This document shows, piece by piece, positions 1-6,989 of a DNA stretch of 18,485 nucleotides. The stretch comes from Spirochaetaceae bacterium. Its GTDB lineage: Bacteria > Spirochaetota > Spirochaetia > Treponematales > Breznakiellaceae. The notes below the pieces were generated by a model that was given only the letters and a program-made list of their open reading frames with translations, was not told the origin of the DNA and searched no databases. A program made the position numbers and the translations under genes. Where the stretch lies: the NCBI GenBank assembly GCA_031283025.1, contig JAITCP010000116.1, forward strand, positions 1-18,485, in the 5' to 3' direction. Each line of letters begins with the position of its first letter. Positions within the stretch are counted from its first letter, which is position 1.

Positions 1-1
1 T

Positions 2-313
2 ACGATTGATCGGGTAAGCAATGAGATAGACAAACAAGGAAAAGCGGCGCGATTAGCGGCGTATTTATATGTGATAATAACAGCGAATTTTGCTGTTGCA
101 AAGGAGGCTATAAAAATGACCAATACGTTTGAAAGATTTATGGAAGAAACCGGATTAGCCGACAAGGCCCGTGCCGAAGGTGAAGCCAGAGGCGAGGCAA
201 GAGGTGAGGCCAGAGGCATGGAAAAAGTAGCGCGTAATGCCCTTGCACAGGGGGCTACACCTGAGTTTGTACAGAAAATCACCGGGCTTGATATTCAAAC
301 TATTATCGGTTAA
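2..313 (+). CDS. C-terminal part of a Rpn/PD-(D/E)XK-nuclease-like protein (5' end outside window)
   Basis: The frame is open from base 2 without a stop, so this is the 3' end of a gene that starts before the window. About 103 residues are visible. The tail runs from a helical stretch (ARLAAYLYVIITANFAVAKEA) through ERFMEETGL and three EARG-type repeats to a final helix ending ITGLDIQTIIG. A charged Ala/Arg/Glu/Gly repeat followed by a short 'xxLAQGATPEFVQKITGL' helix resembles the C-terminus of Rpn-family recombination-promoting nucleases and putative transposases, which are abundant in treponemes. The catalytic core would lie upstream and cannot be checked, so it is unknown whether the full gene is intact. 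An internal ATG at 116 exists, but the homology-like segment begins well before it. Family assignment is by resemblance only. Confidence 0.55.
   Translation, partial: TIDRVSNEIDKQGKAARLAAYLYVIITANFAVAKEAIKMTNTFERFMEETGLADKARAEGEARGEARGEARGMEKVARNALAQGATPEFVQKITGLDIQTIIG
182..217 (+). repeat. Three in-frame 12-bp repeats encoding EARG
   Basis: Three consecutive 12-bp units (182-193, 194-205, 206-217) differ only at synonymous or near-synonymous positions and encode Glu-Ala-Arg-Gly each time. Such in-frame repeats can change in number by slippage without breaking the reading frame. Confidence 0.85.
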
Positions 314-326
314 AACTGCAAAATAC
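312..326 (+). repeat. 15-bp copy of the AAAACTGCAAAATAC spacer motif
   Basis: AAAACTGCAAAATAC here, just at the stop codon of the first gene, is identical to 16422-16436 and to the reverse complement of 9211-9225. In the other two places it forms the edge of the 68-bp inverted-repeat block. Here only this fragment is present. It is also adjacent to a stop codon, as at araD. Confidence 0.7.
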
Positions 327-341
327 TCCACCCTTTCTCTT

Positions 342-395
342 ATACTCCTCTGTGAGAACCTCTTCGGGAACGATCTCTGTGAAGAAGAAGAGTAT
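342..395. repeat. Inverted repeat enclosing a dispersed ~28-bp motif
   Basis: The ends ATACTC (342-347) and GAGTAT (390-395) pair, followed by TCT/AGA (349-351 with 386-388). Inside, 352-379 shares about 24 of 28 bases with 18134-18161, including an identical TTCGGGAACGATCT core. The block sits between the first gene and the pentose-operon promoter, so it may act as a terminator-like spacer element or simply be a dispersed repeat. There is no clear T-run after it. Confidence 0.6.
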
Positions 396-406
396 GGAAA
401 ATTTAG

Positions 407-435
407 TTGACAACCCAAAATTACCATGCTATAGT
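407..435 (+). promoter_or_regulatory. Sigma-70-type promoter of the pentose operon
   Basis: A consensus -35 TTGACA (407-412) is followed by a 17-bp spacer and TATAGT (430-435), with TG at 427-428 giving an extended -10. Transcription should begin near 442, leaving a leader of about 43 nt with the ribosome site AAGGAG at 472-477 before the ATG at 485. The promoter is unusually close to consensus, which suggests strong expression held down by a repressor. Confidence 0.8.
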
Positions 436-442
436 AAACTAT

Positions 443-458
443 GCGTGTACGTTAACGC
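443..458. promoter_or_regulatory. Candidate repressor operator at the transcription start
   Basis: Sixteen bases beginning at the predicted +1 form an imperfect palindrome centred on C450/G451 (6 of 8 positions pair) that contains a perfect 8-bp palindrome CGTTAACG at 450-457. Position and symmetry fit a LacI-type or AraR-like operator that blocks the strong promoter until the sugar is present. No regulator gene lies in the window, so the regulator is unknown. Confidence 0.4.
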
Positions 459-484
459 TAATTTTATGATTAAGGAGAAAGAAC

Positions 485-1471
485 ATGAACAAAAGAATCG
501 TTTTACTCGGATTGGCGCTGCTTTTAGCGGCGGGCATGGTGCTTGTCGGCGGCTGCCAGGGAAAAGGCGGCCAGGCCAGAGAGGCCAGCAATGTTATCAA
601 CATTGGCTTTGCCCAGTGCAAGGCTGATGAATCCGATTGGCGCATGGCGAATACTCGATCCATGCTGAACACTTTTAACAGGCCGGGCTACAGGCTGGTA
701 CTTTCCGATTCAAACAACGATGCCGCGAAGCAGGTTGCCGATGTTCAGGGTTTCATCGATCAGGAATTTGACTACATAGTCATTGCCGCAGTCAACATGG
801 ACGGTTGGGATACTGTTCTCAGAAACGCCAAGAATGCCAAGATACCCGTCATTCTGGTTGACCGCAATATCAACGCCCCCGAGGATCTGTACACCTGCTA
901 TGTTGGTCCGGATTTCAAGGTTGAGGGTAAAAAGGCCACTGACTGGATGGAAAAACATTTCGCCGGGAAACCGGTTAATGTCGTCAATCTTCAGGGGCAG
1001 TTGGGCGCCGGAGCGCAGGTCGGGAGGACCGCAGCCCTTCAGGATGCAGTTACCAAAAACGGCTGGACTCTTCTTGCCCAGCAGACAGGTAACTGGAGTA
1101 CTGTGGAAGCCAAAAATATTATGACATCATGGATTCAACAGTTCGGCGACAGGATTAACTGCGTCTATGCCGAAAATGACAATATGGCTGACGGCGCTAT
1201 TCAGGCCCTTAGAGAGGCGGGGAAAAATGTCGGCGGGAAAGACGGGGTCGCCATTATTTCCTTTGATGCCAACAGGCCCTATCTCCAGATGACTCTTGAA
1301 GGCCTCATCAACTGCAACGTCGAATGTAATCCTTTGCATGGGCCAAAGGTACTCGAAATTATTCAGATGATTGAAAGCGGCAAACAGCCCCAAAAGGTCA
1401 TGATCGTTGAAGAAGAAGCATTCTATTATGACACCATTACCCAGGCGATTATTGACGCCCGCCAGTATTGA
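485..1471 (+). CDS. ytfQ: Sugar ABC transporter substrate-binding lipoprotein (YtfQ-like)
   Basis: Periplasmic binding component of a pentose/furanose-type ABC importer, 328 residues, usual length for the family. A signal peptide ends in a lipobox LVGGC with Cys24 as the lipid anchor, so the protein should sit on the outer face of the inner membrane. The body is a Peripla_BP_4 type I binding protein. IGFAQ near the N-terminus, the 'MDGWDTVLRNAKNAKIPVIL' stretch, VDRNI and NMADGAIQALREAG line up with E. coli YtfQ, the galactofuranose binder. The start is fixed by AAGGAG seven bases upstream. It is the first gene of the operon, directly behind the strong promoter, and a hairpin follows it, as is common for binding proteins made in excess. 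The araA/araD context argues for L-arabinose or arabinofuranose rather than galactofuranose; that is inference. Confidence 0.9.
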   Translation: MNKRIVLLGLALLLAAGMVLVGGCQGKGGQAREASNVINIGFAQCKADESDWRMANTRSMLNTFNRPGYRLVLSDSNNDAAKQVADVQGFIDQEFDYIVIAAVNMDGWDTVLRNAKNAKIPVILVDRNINAPEDLYTCYVGPDFKVEGKKATDWMEKHFAGKPVNVVNLQGQLGAGAQVGRTAALQDAVTKNGWTLLAQQTGNWSTVEAKNIMTSWIQQFGDRINCVYAENDNMADGAIQALREAGKNVGGKDGVAIISFDANRPYLQMTLEGLINCNVECNPLHGPKVLEIIQMIESGKQPQKVMIVEEEAFYYDTITQAIIDARQY

Positions 1472-1518
1472 TTGGCCGGACATGATTGGGAAAAATCGCG
1501 GCTAGATTCATTTGAAGA

Positions 1519-1560
1519 TTCGGTTCGGTGTCTGATGCCGCCGAACCGAACTCTTTTATT
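1519..1560 (+). terminator. Hairpin between binding-protein and ATPase genes (partial terminator or mRNA stabiliser)
   Basis: TTCGGTTCGG (1519-1528) and CCGAACCGAA (1541-1550) form a perfect 10-bp stem with a 12-nt loop, followed by the T-rich CTCTTTTATT. The genes on both sides clearly belong together, so this probably lowers expression of the downstream membrane genes relative to the binding protein, or protects the 3' end of a short ytfQ transcript. Confidence 0.75.
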
Positions 1561-1594
1561 AAACCGTGCTTTCAAATAAAGGCGGCATGACTTT

Positions 1595-3145
1595 ATGGAC
1601 ACAGAAATGATCGATCAAACCGACAGTCAAAACGACCGTGTTCTGACAATGACCGGTATCGGGAAGTCCTTTCCCGGGGTCCGTGCGCTCCACAAGGTTA
1701 ATTTTTCGCTCCGGCGCGGCGAAATTCACGCGGCTATGGGTGAAAACGGCGCGGGAAAGTCAACGCTTATAAAGGTACTAACAGGCGTTTATTCCATGGA
1801 TGAGGGAAGCGTTGCCATTGAAGGGAAACCCGTCCGGATAAATTCGCCGCAGGAAGCTCAAAGATACGGCATTAGTACCGTTTATCAGGAAGTGAACCTC
1901 TGCCCAAATCTTACAGTTGCGGAAAACCTCTTTCTTGGCCGTGAGCCGCGCTCATTGGGCCTTATCAATTGGCGGAAAATGCATAACAGCGCCGGCGAAT
2001 TATTGCAAAAACTAAACATTTCTGTATCGCCTGCGGTGCAGTTGGATACTTGCTCTATCGCGATTCAGCAAATGATAGCGATTGCACGGGCTGTCAGTAT
2101 TGATTGTAAGGTTCTGATTCTTGATGAGCCTACCTCGTCGCTTGACAAAGATGAGGTGCAAAAACTTTTTGCGCTTATGAGGCAGCTTAAAGCGGAAGGG
2201 GTTGGAATAATTTTTATCACTCACTTCCTCGATCAGGTTTATGATGTCTGTAACCGGATAACGGTACTTAGAAATGGCGAGTTAATCGGGGAATACAAAG
2301 CTCAGGATTTGCCGCGGTTTGAACTTGTGTCAAAGATGATAGGTAAAGACCTTGAGGATCTTGCCGGCCTTAAGGCGGATGAAAGCGAATTGAACGCGCG
2401 GCAGGATGAAGCTCCTGTTTTGGAAGCCCGCAATTTATCAAGCGGATATGCCAATGTTGCTCCGTTTAGTCTATTGATGCACAAAGGCGAAGTTGTCGGT
2501 TTTAGCGGTCTGTTGGGTTCAGGCCGGAGCGAACTGGTACGTGCTATTTATGGCGCGGACAAAGCGATTCATGGGGATTTGTTTTTTAAAGGTAAAAATG
2601 TAAAGATAAAAAAACCTCTGGACGCCATTAAACACGGGATGTCTTATCTTCCGGAAGACAGAAAAATTGACGGCATAATTTCTGAACTTTCGGTTAGGGA
2701 GAATATTGTTATTGCCCTTCAGGCAAAATATGGATTGTTCAAACGGCTTAGCCGCAGGGAAATGGAAAAATACGCCGACGAATATATAGAATTACTTAAA
2801 ATTAAAACTTCCGGCCATGAGACGCCTATGAAAAGCCTTTCCGGCGGCAATCAGCAAAAGGTCATTTTGGCGCGATGGCTTTTAACCAACCCGGAATTCA
2901 TGATATTGGATGAACCTACCCGCGGGATTGACGTTGGTACAAAAACAGAAATTCAAAAACTTATATTAAAACTTGCAAGTGAAGGCAAGAGCGTTGCTTT
3001 TATTTCTTCAGAACTGGATGAAATGATGAGGACCTGTTCACGGATGGTAATCATGCGGGACCGGAACAAGGTTGGGGAGCTGGCCGGATCGGATATTAAT
3101 CAGGAAAAAATCATGCGGACGATTGCAGGAGGGGAATGTGCCTGA
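1595..3145 (+). CDS. ytfR: Sugar ABC transporter ATP-binding protein, two ABC domains (YtfR-like)
   Basis: Cytoplasmic ATPase that powers the importer, 516 residues with two fused nucleotide-binding domains, as in YtfR/RbsA/AraG. Domain 1 has Walker A GENGAGKST at about residues 49-57 and Walker B LILDEPTSSLD. Domain 2 has the degenerate P-loop region GLLGSGRSEL typical of this family's second half, signature LSGGNQQK and Walker B MILDEPTRGID. The degenerate second P-loop is normal for sugar importers of this type and is not damage. The ATG at 1595 has only a weak ribosome site (AAAGG), and Met5 at 1607 is an alternative. Its last eight bases overlap the next gene, implying coupled translation. 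Confidence 0.93.
   Translation: MDTEMIDQTDSQNDRVLTMTGIGKSFPGVRALHKVNFSLRRGEIHAAMGENGAGKSTLIKVLTGVYSMDEGSVAIEGKPVRINSPQEAQRYGISTVYQEVNLCPNLTVAENLFLGREPRSLGLINWRKMHNSAGELLQKLNISVSPAVQLDTCSIAIQQMIAIARAVSIDCKVLILDEPTSSLDKDEVQKLFALMRQLKAEGVGIIFITHFLDQVYDVCNRITVLRNGELIGEYKAQDLPRFELVSKMIGKDLEDLAGLKADESELNARQDEAPVLEARNLSSGYANVAPFSLLMHKGEVVGFSGLLGSGRSELVRAIYGADKAIHGDLFFKGKNVKIKKPLDAIKHGMSYLPEDRKIDGIISELSVRENIVIALQAKYGLFKRLSRREMEKYADEYIELLKIKTSGHETPMKSLSGGNQQKVILARWLLTNPEFMILDEPTRGIDVGTKTEIQKLILKLASEGKSVAFISSELDEMMRTCSRMVIMRDRNKVGELAGSDINQEKIMRTIAGGECA
3127..3132 (+). promoter_or_regulatory. Ribosome binding site that sets the GTG start of the first permease
   Basis: AGGAGG lies 5 bases before a GTG at 3138, inside the end of the ATPase gene. 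A longer in-frame start at 3072 exists but has no such site and would add 22 residues from the overlapping gene, so the GTG start is preferred. Confidence 0.8.
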
Positions 3146-4238
3146 TTTAACAAGTAATAATTATCCCTTGTTGAAATCTTCATTGGGGAAATTTTTATTG
3201 GATAAAATTCTGAAAAGCCGGCTTAGTTTTTCATTAGCGGTACTGTTTATCCTGGTACTTCAGAATATTATTACAACCCCGGACTTTTTCAGAATAACAA
3301 TAACTAACGGGCTGATTTCGGGTTATATACCAAATATTCTTGATCAAGGAAGCTGCCTGGTAATTGTAACTCTGGGTATGACATTGATTACCGCCGTAGC
3401 CGGCGGGCAGGATATTAGCGTTGGGGCCATTATGGCTGTTGCGGCCAGCTTCTGCGGTGTAATGTTGAACGGCCCGGAATATCGAAGTGAAGTTTTTCAC
3501 AATCCCTACGCATTGGCATTGATTGTTGGCCTCCTCGGCGGCGCCCTGTGCGGCGCTTTTAACGGCTTCATGGTGGCAGTGTTGAATATTCAGCCGATGA
3601 TAGCGTCGCTCATTCTTTATACTTCAGGGCGTTCGATTGCCAAAATAATTACATACGGGCAGACTGTTTATGTTATGAATCCGGTATTTAAATATCTGGG
3701 CGTTCAAATACCCGGTATACCCGTCAGGACAACAATTATTGTTTCCACAGTGATGATTGCGCTTGTTGTGCTTGCTGTAAAACTTACCAGTCTGGGTCTT
3801 TATTTAGCGAGCATAGGCATAAACAGTTCCGCATCCCGTCTTGTGGGCCTTAATTCCGCAGTTATAAAATTTATGGCTTTTATTATCTGCGGGGTATTGG
3901 CCGGAGTGGCAGGCCTTGTCGGCTCCAGCGGCGTAGGAAGCGTGAATGCCGGAGAATTGGGCATGGGTATAGAACTGGATGCCATACTGGCGGTTGCTTT
4001 GGGCGGCAATATGCTGGGCGGAGGCAGGTTCAGCATAGCGGGTTCCGTTATAGGGGCATATACCATACAGGCGATAACCACAACGCTTTATGCCATGAAT
4101 GTCCGGGCGGATCAACTGTATGTTTTTAAGGCGGTCATTATTGTGATCATCATTGTTATTAGCTGTGATGTCTTCAAGGAGAGATTCAGGAAGCTGACCC
4201 GTATAACATTCGGTAAAAACGCACAGGCAGAGGGCTGA
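3138..4238 (+). CDS. ytfT: Sugar ABC transporter permease (YtfT-like)
   Basis: Inner-membrane channel subunit of the BPD_transp_2 family (RbsC/AraH/YtfT type), 366 residues from the GTG start. Many hydrophobic helices are visible, starting with LSFSLAVLFILVL near residue 30. Family landmarks are GMTLITAVAGGQDISVGAI (the conserved G-x-DxSVG turn), LGGALCGAFNG, IQPMIASL and the C-terminal LAVALGGNMLGGGRFSIAGS loop thought to contact the ATPase. It overlaps the ATPase gene by eight bases and is followed five bases later by the second permease, so the two should form a heterodimeric channel. Residues before Pro2 in the longer frame translate the ATPase gene's tail and were discarded. Confidence 0.92.
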   Translation: MPDLTSNNYPLLKSSLGKFLLDKILKSRLSFSLAVLFILVLQNIITTPDFFRITITNGLISGYIPNILDQGSCLVIVTLGMTLITAVAGGQDISVGAIMAVAASFCGVMLNGPEYRSEVFHNPYALALIVGLLGGALCGAFNGFMVAVLNIQPMIASLILYTSGRSIAKIITYGQTVYVMNPVFKYLGVQIPGIPVRTTIIVSTVMIALVVLAVKLTSLGLYLASIGINSSASRLVGLNSAVIKFMAFIICGVLAGVAGLVGSSGVGSVNAGELGMGIELDAILAVALGGNMLGGGRFSIAGSVIGAYTIQAITTTLYAMNVRADQLYVFKAVIIVIIIVISCDVFKERFRKLTRITFGKNAQAEG

Positions 4239-4243
4239 TAATT

Positions 4244-5377
4244 ATGAAAGTTAAAAAACCAGATGTTGAATTATCTGCGCCTCTTGGTGTTAAACACAAA
4301 GGTTTGAGTAACACAGGAATTATGCTTGTGATTACTATTGGTCTTTTTATTCTTCTTTATGCCATTTCTGCTGTCATGTTCAGAGACAATAATTTTGCTA
4401 AATTTTCCGTGTTTTTCAATTTTTTTAATACCAAGGCGTATCTTCTGGCGCTTTCGCTTGGCCTTACTGTTGTTATGATTACAGGCAGCATAGACATCTC
4501 GGTCGGCGGTGTTACAGGACTAATCAGCATGGTAATTGCCGCAATGCTTACAAAACATGGAATAAATGCTGTTTGGACTATTCCCGTGTCGCTGGGTATA
4601 GGGCTGGCTTTTGGCCTGACGCAGGGTTTTCTGGTTGCGTATATGGATATTCAGCCGTTTATCGTAACGCTTTCGGGTATGTTTTTTGCCAGGGGGATGA
4701 TTAGTGTGATTAGCATTACATCCGTACCCATATCAAACGCTTTGTTTATGAAATGGTCGGATGCGAAATTGTATATCCCATTTTTATATAATGAGAGCAG
4801 AAGGGGAGTCAGGGATGTAGCGTATCTCACCCCGGCTGCCGTGATTACGTTAATAGTCCTGGCGATCCTGATTGTCCTGTTGAAATACACAAGGTTCGGA
4901 CGTTCCTTTTATGCCGTGGGAGGCAGCAAGCAGAGCGCGCTGCTCATGGGTATTGACGCTCAAAAGGTAAAATTTAACGCCCATGTGTTGTGCGGTTTAT
5001 TGGCGGGTATTGGCGGATTTTGCTTTACACTTTTCGCCCCGTCAGGCAATCCCGGGAACGGCCTTCGTTATGAGATTGACGCCATTTCGTCAAGCATAAT
5101 CGGCGGCACAATGCTCTCCGGCGGTGTAGGGCTTCCAATCGGAACATTTTTTGGTGTAATGATTAATGGGCTTGTAGCGCGGGTGGTTCCGCTGCTCGGT
5201 CTTATTGATGCGGCCTGGCCAAGTATTATCACTTCGGCGTTTCTCTTTGTTTTTATTGTTTTACAAAGCGTATTGGCAATTGCCGGGAAAACAGGAGGTA
5301 CGGGACGGCTGCTGCCTGATTGGCTGCGGTTCAGAAATCGGGAAACAAGGACGGCCCAATGCCGTCAAAAAATATAA
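4244..5377 (+). CDS. yjfF: Sugar ABC transporter permease (YjfF-like)
   Basis: Second BPD_transp_2 permease, 377 residues, paired with the preceding gene as YtfT is with YjfF in E. coli. Landmarks are LGLTVVMITGSIDISVGGVTG, GLTQGFLVAY, IQPFIVTLSGMFFARG and IIGGTMLSGGVGLPIGTFFG. The N-terminal 22 residues are hydrophilic and predicted cytoplasmic, followed by about eight to ten hydrophobic segments. Start ATG 4244 follows the upstream stop by five bases with AGAGGG upstream. The C-terminal tail after AIAGKTGG (RLLPDWLRFRNRETR...) is basic and longer than I expect for the family, and may be a loosely conserved extension. The kinase gene begins 13 bases later. Confidence 0.92.
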   Translation: MKVKKPDVELSAPLGVKHKGLSNTGIMLVITIGLFILLYAISAVMFRDNNFAKFSVFFNFFNTKAYLLALSLGLTVVMITGSIDISVGGVTGLISMVIAAMLTKHGINAVWTIPVSLGIGLAFGLTQGFLVAYMDIQPFIVTLSGMFFARGMISVISITSVPISNALFMKWSDAKLYIPFLYNESRRGVRDVAYLTPAAVITLIVLAILIVLLKYTRFGRSFYAVGGSKQSALLMGIDAQKVKFNAHVLCGLLAGIGGFCFTLFAPSGNPGNGLRYEIDAISSSIIGGTMLSGGVGLPIGTFFGVMINGLVARVVPLLGLIDAAWPSIITSAFLFVFIVLQSVLAIAGKTGGTGRLLPDWLRFRNRETRTAQCRQKI

Positions 5378-5390
5378 AAGACAGAAAGCC

Positions 5391-6989
5391 ATGGATATAA
5401 AACAAGCTATTATCGAAAACAAAACTTTCCTCGGAATCGAACTTGGTTCTACGCGGATTAAGGCGGTGTTAATCGGCGAAAATTATGCGCCTATAGCAGC
5501 GGGCAGTCATGATTGGGAAAATAGGCTGGAAGACGGAATTTGGACCTATCATCTTGACGATGTGTGGGCCGGATTACAGAACTGTTTCAGGAATTTAGCC
5601 CTTGACGTAGAAACCCGCTACGGCCTGACTCTTTCTTCGGTTGGCGCTATCGGCATTTCCGCCATGATGCACGGGTATCTTGTCTTTGACAAAAACGGCG
5701 AGCAGCTTGTTCCTTTCCGTACTTGGCGCAATACAACAACCGAAAAGGCCGCTGCTTTGCTTACCGAAAAATTCAAATTCAATATACCCCAACGCTGGAG
5801 CATCGCCCATTTGTATCAGGCGGTCTTAAACGGCGAACCCCATGTAAAGAATATTGATTATATAACTACCCTTGCGGGCTATGTACATTGGAAACTGACA
5901 GGCAGAAGAACGCTTGGCATTGGCGATGCTTCGGGTATGTTTCCGGTGGACAACGGTAATTACAATTCCCTGATGTTAAAACAGTTTGACGAGCTTGCCG
6001 CACAGTATAATTATGACCGGAAAATCGCAGGCATTCTCCCCGCTGTTTTGAACGCGGGTGAAGATGCAGGAACCCTCACGGAACAAGGGGCGAAACTGCT
6101 CGATTCATCCGGCTGTCTGCGGAACGGCATCCCCTTCTGCCCGCCGGAAGGAGACGCGGGAACCGGCATGGCCGCGACCAACAGCGTGGCGGAGCGTACC
6201 GGCAATGTTTCGGCGGGCACTTCTATTTTTGCCATGATCGTTATGGAAAAAGAACTGTCAAAGGTATACCCCGAAATTGATATTGTTACTACTCCTGCCG
6301 GAAAGCCGGTGGCTATGGTTCATTGCAATAACTGCACTTCCGATATTGACGCGTGGATAAAGTTGTTCAGGGAACTGCTGGATATAAGCGGGGCAAAGAT
6401 GGATAAAGCGGCGCTTTACGACGCGCTGTATTACAAAATTCCGGAAGCGGATAAGGATTGCGGCGGGCTTTTTTCCTGCAATTACTATTCCGGTGAAACT
6501 ATTACCGGAATTGAGGAAGGCCGCCCCCTGTTTGCGCGCCTGCCGGACAGCAATTTCACACTGGCAAATTTTATGAGGACTCTTCTCTTTTCGAGCATGG
6601 GAACTCTAAAGTACGGAATAGACATTCTTACCGAAAAGGAGAAAGTGCGAATAGACAGCTTGTTGGGTCACGGCGGCTTGTTCAAAACCAAAGGCGTAGG
6701 GCAGCGTTTTATGGCCGCAGTCTTTAACGCGCCGGTTTCGGTAATGGAATCCGCCGGAGAAGGCGGCGCCTGGGGCATTGCCCTTCTTGCCGCATTTATG
6801 CTGCAGAAAGGCGTTACTCTGGAAAAGTTTCTGGCGGAAAAAGTCTTTGCCGGAAAGACAGGCGCACAAATTGAACCTGATCCAAAAGATGTGGAAAGCT
6901 TCGGCAAATTTATGAAATGTTATACCGCAGGACTCAAGATTGAACGAGCCGCGGTTGAAAATATGAAAAGGGGTGATTATGAACCTTAA
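5391..6989 (+). CDS. FGGY-family carbohydrate kinase, probable L-ribulokinase
   Basis: ATP-dependent sugar kinase, 532 residues. The N-terminal actin-like phosphate loop is FLGIELGSTRIKAVLIG (about 13-29), and the putative catalytic base lies in PEGDAGTGMAA. The C-terminal FGGY_C region includes SLLGHGGLFKT and ESAGEGGAWGIALLAAF. The P-loop has Glu17 where most FGGY kinases have Asp. It does not read like classical E. coli AraB and looks closer to the xylulokinase-like group. Lying between the transporter and araA/araD, it fills the only missing step, L-ribulose to L-ribulose-5-phosphate, so it is probably a non-orthologous ribulokinase (an AraK-like enzyme is described from Clostridium). The long upstream extension to 5205 overlaps the permease and is rejected; ATG 5391 has only a weak GAAAG site. 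The end overlaps araA by 11 bases. Confidence 0.85.
   Translation: MDIKQAIIENKTFLGIELGSTRIKAVLIGENYAPIAAGSHDWENRLEDGIWTYHLDDVWAGLQNCFRNLALDVETRYGLTLSSVGAIGISAMMHGYLVFDKNGEQLVPFRTWRNTTTEKAAALLTEKFKFNIPQRWSIAHLYQAVLNGEPHVKNIDYITTLAGYVHWKLTGRRTLGIGDASGMFPVDNGNYNSLMLKQFDELAAQYNYDRKIAGILPAVLNAGEDAGTLTEQGAKLLDSSGCLRNGIPFCPPEGDAGTGMAATNSVAERTGNVSAGTSIFAMIVMEKELSKVYPEIDIVTTPAGKPVAMVHCNNCTSDIDAWIKLFRELLDISGAKMDKAALYDALYYKIPEADKDCGGLFSCNYYSGETITGIEEGRPLFARLPDSNFTLANFMRTLLFSSMGTLKYGIDILTEKEKVRIDSLLGHGGLFKTKGVGQRFMAAVFNAPVSVMESAGEGGAWGIALLAAFMLQKGVTLEKFLAEKVFAGKTGAQIEPDPKDVESFGKFMKCYTAGLKIERAAVENMKRGDYEP
6968..6973 (+). promoter_or_regulatory. araA: Ribosome binding site for araA
   Basis: AAGGGG lies inside the end of the kinase gene, 5 bases before ATG 6979. 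A GTG at 6973 in the same frame is too close to this site to be the main start. Confidence 0.7.

Noticed and set aside
3072..3137. 22-residue N-terminal extension of the first permease
   Set aside because: It overlaps the ATPase coding end, has no ribosome site, and the GTG at 3138 has a strong one.
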